64,000 nucleotides of DNA from Fasciolopsis buskii (taxonomy: Eukaryota > Platyhelminthes > Trematoda > Plagiorchiida > Fasciolidae): positions 1 to 64,000 of the forward strand of contig LUCM01002470.1 of NCBI GenBank assembly GCA_008360955.1, in the 5' to 3' direction. Shown here piece by piece: positions 47,350 through 59,460 of the stretch. The notes beneath the pieces are model-generated. The model was given only the letters and a program-made list of their open reading frames with translations, was not told the DNA's origin and did no database searches. Each line of letters starts with the position of its first letter. The stretch's first letter is position 1. The translations under genes and the position numbers were made by a program.

Positions 47350-49380
47350 TTTCTTGAAACTGCGTACTCCAATTTTAAGTAGCGGTCATTGTCTGCTTCT
47401 GTTAAGGCCCAAGATATGCTCCAGGTCAGCTTTCCATTCCTTCGGGCGAACAGCCCACATCCGAGTTCGCCTCCGTAACTTTCCACACATCAACCTTATT
47501 CCTCAGAAATTCCTTTCAATCGCATCTGCTTGTTTCTCTTTGAACCCCTGCTCAATGATAACGTCAAACACTTCACAGAGACGGCCAACGCAATCTTTGA
47601 TATCTGCTGCCCCTCAGAAGCACTATTCGTCACAAATGACCGAATCTCGACCCAGAAACTGAAATCTCTAAGAGGAAGCGAGGAGCACTTTTATAAATTC
47701 CGTTGTAACTCAAGCGTATATTTCCACCTTAATATTAACTGAAGTAAAACCCATCAACACGTCATTCTCAAACCAATTGTTGAGTGGTAACAAAAACCGA
47801 CTCCCATGATGTGGCATTCGACTATTGTGTAGGAGGACAAAGGGACATGTGAAATATTCTGTGAATGTTGACAGCATAATTTTTGTTTTCATCCATCCTT
47901 CAACTTACACCCCAGTCATATGTGACCAGGGTGATGATATGACACTTATAAGCATTTCTAGGCAACAGGTGTTGGACCTTCTGCACACCACTAAAATTAC
48001 CACAGATGTTGATCCTGACAGTGTGTTCTCAGCCCTTTTAATGTATGGTGTTGTGGCCCTGACTGATGCATTCACTGCTCTGATTAACTCATCACTAAGC
48101 TCGTCTTCTATCCCTGAATGCAGGAGACCCGTCCAAGCCCCAAATCTAACAGTTCGACTACTTTAGCAAAACGCTTTCCCCCCATCGCTTTAACATCTGA
48201 TCTTAAACTGACAGAGCGTGCTCTACTTAAGCGCCTGCGTTCTTCTATGTATTCTCCTGACCACCCATTTCAGTTTGCTTTTAGATCTAACAGGACAATG
48301 TTGGACCATGTCGCCTCCCCATTCATAACATTAGACGAATCGATGAAATCTGTACATTGCGCCTTTTTGGTCTCTGCTCGTCGGCATTCAATTCGATCGT
48401 ACGGTCTCTTCTAATTCACAAACTGGAAACACTTGTTTTTCCCAGGCCCTTATAAGCATGGCTGCCTGATTACTTTACTAACCGTATCTCTTCTCTACTT
48501 ACATCAGTGATTTATCAGCTGGTCCCCTCTCTCATCGGTTTAAGTATCCTGATGATGTTGCCTTATCCAAACCCTTTCGAGCAACAATGATTTTCAGAGT
48601 CTCCAACAGCCTATCTTCTATCTACGACTTTTTTGCACAAGTTGGTTTAAACCTCAACACATCTAAATGTTTCGAATGTCTGCTTTCTCTCTCTCTTGGT
48701 CAGCCTACCCGTCTGAAACGTCTTCCATCAACTCAAAAACACTTACCAGGGTTGATTCTTTGAAATATCTAAGAGTTACTATTGATAACAAACTTAAATG
48801 GACTTCTCACATTTTCACCTGCATAAAGAATCTCTGATGGTTGCCATTTCAAATCAGGAAGTTTCGACACTGTAGTGCGAAACAAAGCACCATCTCTCGA
48901 TTTGTATACCAATGTGTTTTCCCAATCCTTCTTTATTGTTCCGCTGTTATTTTTCCAGGTTTGCTTTAAAAAGACTTTAAAATTCTCCGCCGGGGGCTAC
49001 TAATTATTAACTATGTCTTTCATACCATGAACTGAGGTGTCCTTCAATCTATGTGATCAGCACTTATCAGCTTGTGAGGTATTTGCTCACAAAATTTGTT
49101 CAGATCTCACGCATTCTCTGCACAACGATCTTCCAAAGTGCCAACCTCATATTTCCACACGATCCACTTTTCATTCTGTACCCCCTGGAAGCAATATCTA
49201 TAGGAACTCCACTGTCTCATATTTAGCATGCATTTTGACAAACCGTGCCACTGTTTCAGCCGATTTCTTGATCAACATACCATAATGTGCTCACATCATT
49301 TCTGGATGAGTTTTTATTTAATTTTCACAAGGTAATGAGTGTAACTTTCAGCTGCAGTTCTTTCTTGGCCATCCGGTGCT
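47350..49380 (+). mobile_element. CR1/Jockey-like retrotransposon, RT and C-terminal part
   Basis: Plus strand, across three frames: RPKICSRSAFHSFGRTAHIR, then TANAIFDICCPSEALFVTND and AQKLKSLRGSEEHFYK-type linker (47530-47740), VLDLLHTTKITTDVDPDSVF (about 47965), LINSSLSSSSIPE, IALTSDLKLTERALLKRLRS (48185-48250), FQFAFRSNRTMLDH, FKYPDDVALS with the catalytic box as YPDD at 48545-48556, SLKYLRVTIDNKLKWTSHIF (48755-48820), IRKFRHCS, YQCVFPILLYCSAVIFPGLL and finally LHNDLPKCQPHISTRSTF (to about 49170). Motif order is that of a CR1/Jockey-type reverse transcriptase with its C-terminal extension. Numerous stops and frameshifts and loss of the region between AFL and FISDLSAG show a dead copy. The endonuclease is not seen. 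Confidence 0.8.
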
Positions 49381-51043
49381 TGCGTCTGTTATCGATCTTA
49401 TTTTATTACGACTGCCACTTCCCTTCTTCAAGTGCGATTTAACGGCTAAAATTCTTTTTAATTCATGTGCAACATTATGGCGGAAATACCAACATAATCT
49501 GCATGCTAACGCAAGTACTCGCAGTATTGTGTGGTCACTCCTGCGAAAAATCTTTACTATTTAATTATTCTCCTGCTGGAATTACTCATCGCTCAGAATG
49601 CCACTTCAAATTGTGGGCGTGAAGTAACGTAATTAAGGAAGTTTTTCTCTTCCGATCATTTTTCCGCTTCATCGAAAGCGTTGGTTCTTCATATGACGTT
49701 TTGTTGCACAGACCATTTCAATCAGCTAGGTTTTACGTTTTTCAGGCTGTTTAGTGCAAACGGAATTCAGCTGACCATTTAAGTGGAAAGTCAATTCTAA
49801 AAATTCTCGTGTAAACATACTGAATCATTTTGATCGAAAGCAAATAAAGGAATGACTTTTGGAAGCCCACTATTTTTTTGCTGGAATTATCTACCTCCGC
49901 CGCATACCTTGAACTGCCTAAGTAACATCGTGTTCACAGGGATTCAAACCGTTTTGTTGGTAGATGATTCAATTGGTTATTATTTGTTAAAAACTATCTT
50001 GTACCGTGTACTGAGAACCCTTACTTCCGGTTACGAAATACAGTCCAGCGGGGTAGCAATTTAATGGTTGACTACAACTGTGAATAAGTGGCAAATTGAA
50101 ATATGACTTGAGAAGCACCAGAGCATCCAGATAGATTTGTTTTCCTTTTTTGCATAATCATTGATCATGTTTTTCTGTGGAGACTCACATGTTAAATTTT
50201 GGCGTTGTCTTCTTAAATGAATTCAACAATGCCTCTGATTTCGGTGTAAGTCGGCTACGCAGTTGGTACGTTTAGAGGAGCTGAAAAATATCACTTAGCT
50301 ATCAGACAGTCAAAACAACTGTTGGCTGATATGAGGTGAATCTAAGAGTTTCATTTATTTGAGCGCACATTATTTGCCCTATAAACAAAAGCGATGGATC
50401 AGAAAGGAGAACAGACAGACTGTATGAATCACGTGGTTTGTCTCAAGTCGACCATCCATTCCTTTTGGTGATATTGGGATAAAGTTGTTTCACCAGGGCT
50501 GTCTGATCGATGTGCTCACGTAAGATGAGTCTCATTTGGGACCCTGGAGCACGAGTTTTCAATAATCCATTCTGATTGTAGTTCCAAATAGTCTCGAATT
50601 TACTGCAAATAACTTTGAAATAGTTACGAAACAATGAAAAACTAATCGGGAGGCGTTGAAACCGACACATCTAACATGGAGACAGACTGCAATGAGGAGT
50701 GGTCAGCAATCGCTCCCTTGAGCATTGGTTGAAGCAAGAAAAGGGTGTGAATTTGGTGCACATTTGCTTCTACTTCCATATCTATCTCCGAAAATAAACA
50801 TGTGGTTTCAAAAATTCAATGATTTCACTCATCAGTGTAATTGCTTGGGAAAACAGTCTTGATGTCACATGAATTATTGCGTCACCACACCACTGGCACA
50901 CACTCCGCAGTATAACGTTGAGTAAACGAATGCGGCTTCTTCGTGAGTCTCATAACAAGTAGACCGAAATAAAAAGCGACTGACAGTAAGGTGAATTCTA
51001 AACAGATGTTGACTTCTTATTGTTACGGGCTCTCAGCAGGACG

Positions 51044-51114
<71 letters not shown>

Positions 51115-53268
51115 AGTTGTTGTGTGACCAAACCCGATTAAAGCGATTCCAGAAACAACGTCAGTTCGACACATTATTCATGTTCTGAATGTGGCGACAT
51201 CTAGTAGCAGTGAATAATAATGTCATTATTATACCAGGCCCACTTGACAGCAACTGGCTTCAGGCAATCCGAAAGAATGAGTGGCCACAAAGGCAAGATA
51301 GACCGTTCCATCTCAGCCGTAAACCGATGAGCAAAACGGGGTTGACGTGCATGTGCTCAACCGAACAGGCCGCATGTTCAAAAATGATCAACCCAGAGCA
51401 TCGAAACTTGTCAGGATAATAGCAAAACTAGTATAAAAAAGAAAAGAAGGATCTTTCATGTCAACCACCACGCACATCTTCCGAAAGGCTGGGGGCCAAG
51501 ACTGGCTTTTCATCACGGTGTCCGCTGCACGGGCACCGAACTAGACTGAAAGAGTGAAATATATATCCATGATCTAATTGTGCTTGTAATGTTTCCACGA
51601 ACTGTGCGTAAGTTCAATTTTCCTTCTACTTATGATGTGATTTTTTGTTTCATCACCTAATAGCTGTTACGAATTATAATGAACCTATTGAAATGTGCCG
51701 GATTTAATACTTCTTTAGAATTAGACTACTCTCTGAATGCATGAATATGCCATATGAAATCCATAACAAGACCCATTCTTTAAAATCTTTCAACATGGCC
51801 TCGGTCTACAAGCTTCGCAGTTGATGGGTTCTGCCAGGCGGAATTGTTCTGTGTTGCTGTCTTCAGGGAAACAAAAAGAGCAGTTACGAATGAGACAGTG
51901 TGAGATGTTGCCCATTTGACTGAGAATTTCATGGTTTCATTGGTTAGTGGACCGCCAGATTGAGATTCATTTCTAAACGTTGATATCCCGCAACTCTTTC
52001 ATAATCGCAATTAATCTATGATAAAAAAATATTTTATTATTACACTATACTGTATTATGTTTTGTGCATTTATCCTCGCTGTCAAATAAATAGTTCTGCA
52101 GTAAGAAAGAAATATCGTATCGGCAAGGTAGTCCTTCAGGTAACTGACCACGACTTACGAAAAGGCAGGTGAACTGTCTACGAGAACCTTCGAAAACGTG
52201 TATTTAACCAAATTCATTAACTTGTGATACTTTGTGTACTAGATTATAAGATTCCCGCGAACCCATGATCCAATTAGAATACGGAATTGGCGTAGAATTT
52301 ATCGCGGTCTATTTATGTAATGCGAACGCATAAAGTAAATTCATACGGACACAAAACTGCAGTACGTAAATTTATTTTGCCGTCGATAGAGGATATCCCA
52401 CCCACCACATATTTAGTTGAACATCGGATGATTTTAGTCCTTCATTGGCACTGGGAGTATTCTTTTGGATCTTCTGGCAGTGATGCTTGCCCTGTGAACT
52501 GACAACGAGTTCTCGTGAAGGAACTGAATCTACATATGAACGATCAGTACATGAATCTATGATAGAATTTTCGTTATACTAACCTCGACAATTGTACAGT
52601 GCCTTGCCTGTATGTTGTTGGTACTGAGTGCAATCATCTAGGTCCAGGTTGGTGACCATACGATTACTATTTTTGATATGAAAATTCATGGCTGCATATC
52701 ACGGCTTGTAAGCTGCTACGTGGCCAATTAAAATAAACCCGAAATTAGTTCTTGAATACCTGGATTGGAATCTTGAAAGTGGCAGCATGTGAAGGAACAC
52801 AGCATTTCACCAGAAAATTAACAACACAACGGTCCCAATCAATGAAAGAACTAAGATTGCAAGAGTAAATAGCGTTCTTGAAAGTAGAAAACCAAATTCA
52901 CAACCAGTCCGTTGAAATAAAAATAAGGAGAATCTTTGAACACGTGACAACTGATCAAGCTATTCAAACAAGGTTAGTTCTGGGATTTTCACTGTTCATA
53001 TCCAAAACATTTTGATCTGAAGATACGACAAACATTTCCAATAAAAGTCAACTGAATACTGGTGTTCACTGAGATTAATTATCTAAGATAAGTAATGGAC
53101 AAAGGAAAGCGTTAATTAAGACCAAGATGCACATCTGGTTGTGATTTTACATGTATTGCTCACAAGGGCCGGTGAAACCAAAAGATGAGAGCGGAGTCGC
53201 CTAAAAAACTGTCGCCTTAAAAAGATCCAAAAGCCTCGTCGATCTGCGTGCATTCTTAGCCAATCAAA
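49381..53268. other. Stretch without recognisable genes
   Basis: A+T-rich DNA without coding motifs. It holds the long (TA)n at 51045-51112. The right edge is the abrupt start of an RTE-like block at 53269. Confidence 0.4.
51045..51112. repeat. (TA)34 microsatellite
   Basis: About 68 bases of pure TA, the longest perfect simple repeat in the window. It lies within an open frame only because TA repeats lack stops when read as YIYI. Confidence 0.98.
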
Positions 53269-54288
53269 GTTTATTCATCAAGCTTATATGTGTCGTGCTT
53301 ACCTACTTACTTCACCATGTCTACTAACCAATGCCTTATCTGGTCTTTTAGACAGTGAAGCTGAACTCCTCCCAGAGAACAAAGTTTCGACACAGCATAC
53401 CGATGATATCGCATTGTTGAGTGACAATACACTAGCAATTCAACGTGCGCTATGCCGCTTGGTGATTGAGGTCTCTAGATACGGTATGTGGCTCGCACCT
53501 TGAAGTTCCAAGGTAGTTCTTCATAATTGGCAGGAGCCTGCGTCCACACTCTCACCCTTTGTGGTAATCGGTTAGAAGTAGTCAATGGATTCTGGTAACT
53601 CGGGTATCTAATCGTATCTCGCGGAGGTGTTCGAGAAGAGATCACATCACGAATTGCGTAGTCCAGAGCAGCTTTGGCCAACCTACGACAATTGTGGCGC
53701 TGCCACAATACCCGGCTATCCATCAAGGGGAGGGTGTCAAATGAAACAGTTTGTACTATTCTGCTCTACGGTTGCCAAACTCGACCCATCCGCGTCGAGG
53801 AAACCCGGTAACCTTCTGTGTTCGACCACCGGTCTCGGAAGCACTGCTCGTGTCTGCAGGTAACATGGGGTGAGCAATGACGACGTGTGTTGTGGCGTGT
53901 TGGCTGCGACTGAGATGATCACTCCACGTCGCCTTCGGTGGCCTGGACACGTATTGAGTATGTCTGTCCATCGTTTACCTTGTCGAGTTCTGTTTGCACG
54001 AGCTGGGTGAGGATGAAAGAAGCGACGTGGAGATCAGGCTGTGATTTGGCGTAAGAGTATGGAGAAGTTCGTTTTGGCTTTGGCCTCGGTTGGTGCTTCC
54101 CGCCTTCATGATTGGATCCCAAGAGATGAGGATTGTTGTTGATTGGAGAAGCTGAGAGATATGGTTCAGAACCGAAGTCAGTTGTGCGAATGCTGTGTGG
54201 CCTGTCTGTAGAACTCATCTGTCTTAAAATAACCCGAAATCAACCAGAAACTCACGAAATATTTTTGGTGGAAACAGAAAAACAGTTT
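53269..54288 (+). mobile_element. RTE-like RT C-terminal block, near-identical to 38567-39583
   Basis: Same sequence as 38567-39583 at a constant offset of 14702, with about four substitutions (one changes MWFAP to MWLAP). It carries the same internal stops (after WLAP and in the RDEDCC..LEKL region). The 5' edge GTTTATTCATCAAGC is the same base as in the other copy, although the flanks differ. The 3' untranslated region is interrupted at 54288 by a small insertion. Confidence 0.85.
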
Positions 54289-54482
54289 TAGTTGTGAATA
54301 ATATAATGTTAATGACACAACGTTCTTGTTTGATGTACTGTGCCTAACTTTCGACTACCGTGGGTAGTCTTTCTCAAGGCATGTTTTACAATCAAATGCA
54401 TTAACATTATATCATTCACAATGAAGACCAATACATGGCGCATCGATTTTTCGTTACACTCCCTACGTCATTTGGTCCTCGT
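54289..54482. mobile_element. Small palindromic MITE-like insertion
   Basis: Flanked by AGAAAAACAGTTT (54276-54288) and AGAAAAACGGTTT (54483-54495), a candidate 13-bp target duplication with one mismatch. Inside, 54293-54315 and 54399-54421 are inverted repeats of 23 bases with one mismatch (ends TTGTGAAT and ATTCACAA), and the centre holds a perfect small hairpin GACTACC-GTG-GGTAGTC (54353-54369). The arms stay partly complementary between these. About 61 bases after the right arm (54422-54482) are outside the palindrome. No coding capacity. The interruption is independently supported because the other RTE-like copies are continuous here. Confidence 0.6.
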
Positions 54483-54495
54483 AGAAAAACGGTTT

Positions 54496-54630
54496 GCTCG
54501 TTATGGTTCTTATGGTTCTTTATTTTTTCTCCTTGTTCATTCACCTTGTATCAAGTTCCATTTACATGTTATTTTGTTGGCACCATTTTTTCCAAGCCAG
54601 TATTATATATATATTTGTTTATTTATAAAT
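54496..54630 (+). mobile_element. RTE-like 3' untranslated region and TA tail, after the insertion
   Basis: Continues the 3' untranslated region seen at 39583-39700 (TTATGGTT..TTATTTTTTC, ATTCACCTT, TTCCATTTACATG, GGCACCAT) and ends in a TA-rich tail at 54605-54625. Identity to the 39.6-kb copy is clearly lower here than in the block before the insertion. Confidence 0.75.
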
Positions 54631-56104
54631 TGTAAGTACTATCTGTTTGAGCGAACGGAATTTGCTCGGGAGCACATGAGCGGTTTCGCGGTTATTTTCG
54701 CTCGTCAGATATGCGTATCGTTTACTCTCTTATCCCAAAATCCTTATACTTGCACACTCCGAATTGGTACGTCTCGCCAGAATCGAATTTGTGGCATCAG
54801 AATTGTGCATGGAATCTCTTTGTTGGAAGTCCGCAGAAGAACCACAACTGCGATTCGTTGGTAATTCTTTGTCATTTGTGCTGAACTAGACTTAGGAACG
54901 AGGGAAGAAAGTCCCAGAATATACATATGTATATATCGAAATTTTACTGACAATATATATATATATATGTTCACTAAGAAATTAAATGTTTTCGACTTCG
55001 GCCGGTTAAGAATGCATGGGCACACCCTTTACCTTCACTAGCGCATGCGATCTCCCAGCTGCGGTGCAAGGTTTTGTCGGTGCTTTTGAAATATTCCATT
55101 TATGAACTGTCGGTTTACTTTTTAGAAATACATGATGTTGAAGCTTTCTGAGAAGTGCAGCGCAGACCGTTCAACAATGGCGGTGACTTGGTCGAAAGTT
55201 GGGCCATTGAACCTCGTATTCGCAACTTACTTCACTACAAATTAATATCGGTCCGAGTGTAATTACGCTGAATTACAGCCTTCTCTACAGGGACTCTCGC
55301 TGGTCAACAACGCGCACACAAACATTAATTTTTCAGTTCACTATCAAAGGTAGTCATGGTAACAAGAGAAGTAAATAAGTACGTTAACATTTTTTAATGC
55401 ACAGCTTTGCGCTTCACAGTCACATGCAAACCTGGGAACAGTGATAACAACGAGGACGTCAGACTGGCTATTCCGACCTGTTTTCTATGAGACCGCGTTA
55501 ATGGAATTCGCGGGAGAGGGTACAGAACTGCCCTGGAGGCTGTAAATAATGCGATGCTGAATGCTGAAAACTGTTGGCCGCGTGCAGTTTCTACACCCTA
55601 CGTGTGTTGCTAACACTACACATTGCTGTCCGTGTTATGTGCACACAATGCGTACACGAACACAATCGCAGTTCATTGGAACAAGCATGAGCTGGTCCAG
55701 TTAGCATTGTCAACCATCGGAGGCAGATGAGGGCAGAAGCTCCACAATCAAACAGTTGATGTAAAGAGAATCTTTATATCCCCGAAGGATCTGAGTTGAA
55801 TTATCATAGATACAAAGTTGTAAGAATTTGTATGGAAATGACGTCATAAAAAGGTGCCCGATGAAGTGGGTTAGCAGAGTGGAGTGACATCATAGAATTT
55901 TGATCAAATGCTTTAAATGTTTTCTTAGTGTGCACATTAGATGTTGCCACATCTACTAATTAGTCGCCGGCCGTCCATTGTTTAGGAAGCTGTTTCTATC
56001 GGCTAAGTCATGATGGCTAAGCTCCAAGACCAAAAAGGATGCAATTCAAAATATTAACAAAGCATCTAAAGTAAAAAGGCGCTTTCAGTGGATTTGAAAA
56101 TGTG
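54631..56104. other. Stretch without recognisable genes
   Basis: A short TA-rich run lies at about 54950-54968. No open frame with motifs was found. Confidence 0.4.
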
Positions 56105-56180
56105 TTCGTCATAGCTCAGGTTGTTGAGTTTGAGGTTCTGAGTGATGAGCTTGGCGTTTAAATCGCAAACGCTTAATCAC
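56105..56180 (+). mobile_element. Candidate tRNA-derived SINE head
   Basis: TAGCTCAGGTTGTTGAGTTT at 56112-56131 fits an A-box, and GCGTTTAAATCGC at 56153-56165 resembles the T-arm and B-box with stem GCGTTT/AAACGC. Same A-box core as 45098. Decayed; not a tRNA gene. Confidence 0.4.
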
Positions 56181-56962
56181 CAGTCCAGGTAACTGATGAT
56201 GAAAATAGGCGATGGAATGTTATTAAATTGTTTTTCATTGTGGGGATGAAATCGATTAGTATTGCCGTACGTTTGCTTTCGGAGTAAATCGTTGCGAGCA
56301 ATGACAGTGTATGGTTTACGTAGAGAGGATTTTTTGTGACCGCCCACAATTTTGTCCTAATGCACATAGCTAATCACCAAGACATTTTCCCTATGGATAG
56401 ATATTGTAATCACCAGTGGTTTGGATTATGCGCCCTGTTTAACCGTTCATTGTCATATAAATTGCGGGAGAGGTCATTTTGTTACTACGGGTCACTGGTC
56501 GGAATTCAATTTACGAAAGTAAAATATACGGGTGACGCTTTTTTAAGGTAGCCCTTCGAGTCGTTTTGTTTGGCAGATTTATAGGTGGCGCAATAAAAAA
56601 GAGATGAGGAGATTACAACGAAAATTCGTTATGTAGATGATGTTTGAGAGACGACAATACTCCAAAAAGAGTAAGCCGAATGCAACTCTACTTTATTCTT
56701 CAGGTGGACCAGTTTGAATTCATTCTACCTTATTGGTCAATAGACTGGTTTGGTGGTTTGCGCATTGGTATCATTAAGAAAGACAGGGAATTTCCATTGT
56801 ATAAAAACAGACGAATCCGAACCAGTAGACAAAAACGGAAGTTAAAAGGCTGATCCAATACGTACACTAATGTGTCAACAGTACTCAGTAAAATTTTCGA
56901 AAAAGCCTATTTAATTCACAGCTGTTTTAAGGTGACATGAGAAGCCAGACGTTATACAGATT
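56181..56962. other. Stretch without recognisable genes
   Basis: Short open frames only, none with a motif; no simple repeats. Confidence 0.4.
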
Positions 56963-57065
56963 AGGCATTATGCAGCCAAAAGTCAACCTCGCAAGTCAAA
57001 GTCGAACCGGCAACATCCCACTCAACAGGTAGATACCCTACCGATGAACTACCATAGACATTGCA
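56963..57065 (-). mobile_element. tRNA-derived SINE copy
   Basis: Minus strand: A-box TAGTTCATCGG (57051-57041), then B-box GGTTCGACTTT (57008-56998) at tRNA-like distance, then GAGGTTGACTTTTGG and CATAAT. The last part matches the sequence that follows a B-box at 59349-59359 (GTGTCAACTTTTGGATCCATAAT), so the two are copies of one tRNA-headed SINE. Confidence 0.5.
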
Positions 57066-57356
57066 CTCGGGAAAAATTCATCTGGTGAATATTGATTGGT
57101 GCACGGAGCACTGTTGTTTTGAACCAAGGCAACTAATGTGACTTATCACTTGGATCAGTCTCGTCTGTCATTTTCCAACACCACAGCTGAGCAGGATCCA
57201 AGGGACATTTTTCATTAATCTTCAATCGTTTGGAGGTGACAGAAGGGCATGCACCGTTTGGGAACTGCGTATGTACTCATTCACGTTTGACAACGAGTCT
57301 TAGTTTGCATCGAAGCGTCACGGTAGACGTATTAACGCAGTGTACGCCTTCTCCAC

Positions 57357-57360
<4 letters not shown>

Positions 57361-57396
<36 letters not shown>
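57361..57396. repeat. (AT)18 microsatellite
   Basis: Thirty-six bases of pure AT dinucleotides. Confidence 0.97.
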
Positions 57397-57401
<5 letters not shown>

Positions 57402-57888
57402 TGCATGAATTCATCTGTTTTTGTTAACTTCTTTGCTGATTATGCTCAGCTTGTAAATGGCTGTGTGTAAATTACAACTTCTGTTTTTGTTGAGGTCTCT
57501 TAATCAATCGTTCACTTTGGCATCAGTCCGCTTCTTTCGTAGAAGTTCATCCAAAGTCTAGAGTTGTTCGATGAACTAGTCACTTCAACTTCGAATAAAT
57601 CTGAGTCAGTACACTAATATCGAGTGCATACTTCGTCCAACCCAGTAGCTGCTATTGAGCAACTGGGACTAAGTAACCTGTGACCTGAATTGGCTGTAAA
57701 TTCGGGCTTCTGCTTTTGGTCAATCTAGGGAACACGGAATTTAGTCTTTGTTCCTTGTTGGCTCTCATGCTCCGTGAGACTGTTTTGCACTTCCCGTTCA
57801 GGACAGGACAAAGCCCAAACGCAAACATTCTGAATGTTCTATTCTTTGAGTCGACCACACACTGTGGGTAGCGTGCCACGTACTTACG

Positions 57889-57912
57889 CACACACACACA
57901 CACACACACACA
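57889..57912. repeat. (CA)12 microsatellite
   Basis: Twenty-four bases of pure CA. The VCVCVCV peptide on the minus strand is its translation. Confidence 0.97.
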
Positions 57913-58843
57913 CGTACTAGCCCGAGAGGGGAAAACTGACAGATGCATATGAACGATAGCAATCGTGAAGGCATCCCACCCACTAAGTAGGATTCAGGCC
58001 ACGGTAATCGACACAATGCATTAAATCAATCTCATTTCGGATGGCATGCGACCATGTTATTCCTCCGGGTTAGACACGAAACAGCTGGGCATTAACCGAA
58101 CTGGGAATACCATCCGGCCTTTGTCCTCTTCTTCTTTTCCCCTGGGGTCCATATGCGCAAGAATCGTGAAGTGGCAGCAGAGGGTACAATACTCACAATG
58201 ATAACGCTGCATCGCCTGAAGGTTTTCTCAACTGTCCATTCACACACGTGTGCAAGTGGAACAACATATGGTGCGAGTCAGACGAGCCAAACACTTGAGG
58301 AAGTGGAAGAATCATTTGGGCACGCGCGCCTCACGTTAATCATATTTCAGCTGGGAATGTGAAGGAGATGGAGGGGGTTGTGGAGAGAACTAGACGTGGC
58401 GCACACATTCGGGCCAGACCAGAGTTAGCTGGTCTCTTGGACAGGCGGAGGTTGGGTGGGTGATACTATGGCCACCGGGATACCAGTGACGCTAGCTTTT
58501 CTGGTTTAACTCGGTCCCGTCGAATGGATACGAATGAGTCATTCTGGGCACGTGTATTTCTAAGCCTGCAAGCACTCGTGAGATCTGAACACTGTCAGAT
58601 CAATCCCGGTGTTGACATTGTAGTTGGTGCTAGGTCAAGCGTGATTCTTTATGTTTGTGTCGAAAATACCATAAAGTACAGAGCAAAACGTTGTGTGTCT
58701 GTGTCTGTGCATATATCTATGAGACACAAAGGAGTCTAACAGGCACAGTGGGAAATCCATATTTTAATAAGCTCCACACATGCACATCTGACAGTGGCTG
58801 TCATATCCATTGTAGTCATATGACCTTTTATTAATGGCTGTGT

Positions 58844-58847
<4 letters not shown>

Positions 58848-58886
<39 letters not shown>
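58848..58886. repeat. (TTA)13 microsatellite
   Basis: Thirty-nine bases of pure TTA trinucleotides. Confidence 0.97.
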
Positions 58887-59071
58887 GTTAAACTGCTAGT
58901 TGTGTGTGAGGTAAAGAGTCGACGGTGGTAATCATGCTGAGAGAGAGGATTCGTAAAGTTGAAAAAAAAACAGTGAAATAAATAACTATTACCGGATGCT
59001 CCATGAAATGGGTATTTTGTTGAATCTCATTCGTTCCATTTGGAGTGTGCGTATATGGTGAATCCATTTAT

Positions 59072-59170
59072 GAATCAACAATTGGATGCGTAATACGTAA
59101 GTGGATTTCCCATGCTATGTAATTTCTGGATGTCTGTGTCACCTGATTACAGATGGAGATCAGTGCACAA
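59072..59170 (+). repeat. SINE body, diverged copy without a visible head
   Basis: TCAACAATTGGATGCGTAAT and ACGTAAGTGGATTTCC correspond to TCAACTTTTGGATCCATAAT and ACGAAAGTGGGTTCTT at 59370-59405. The match continues to CAGAT..GGA..TAGTG, roughly 65-70% overall by eye. Confidence 0.5.
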
Positions 59171-59299
59171 GTCCTTTTGGTCCTGTTCAGCTTTGCTGTT
59201 CACTTCTATTGGAAAGTGACCAGTAAATCCATATCTAGTGACTAAAGTCAGCTAGGCTGCTGTACTTTATGCGCACAGTGGTTCGCGCAACACTGGAAA

Positions 59300-59460
59300 T
59301 CCACTGTCGCAACTGGTATCAGCGTAACCTTAGTGATACAGTATTGCGGGTTCAACTCCGGCTCACGGTGTCAACTTTTGGATCCATAATACGAAAGTGG
59401 GTTCTTCATTCTAAATAACTTCTGACTGTTCGTTACAGATTAAAAGGAATGTAGATTAGT
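59300..59460 (+). mobile_element. tRNA-derived SINE copy with head and body
   Basis: The B-box GGTTCAACTCC (59349-59359) matches the consensus exactly. A plausible A-box TGGTATCAGCG starts at 59313. The body that follows (from 59370) is shared with 59072-59170, and its first part also with 56963-56990 on the other strand. Decayed and presumably immobile. Confidence 0.5.

Larger units (their letters stand above)
57066..58140. other. Unassigned stretch with two microsatellites
   Basis: Contains (AT)18 at 57361-57396 and (CA)12 at 57889-57912. No coding motif. Confidence 0.45.

Noticed and set aside
51045..51112. Open frames giving long Tyr-Ile runs that could look like membrane helices (also at 8003, 26128, 28032)
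   Set aside because: They are translations of TA microsatellites on both strands; no start context or flanking protein motif.
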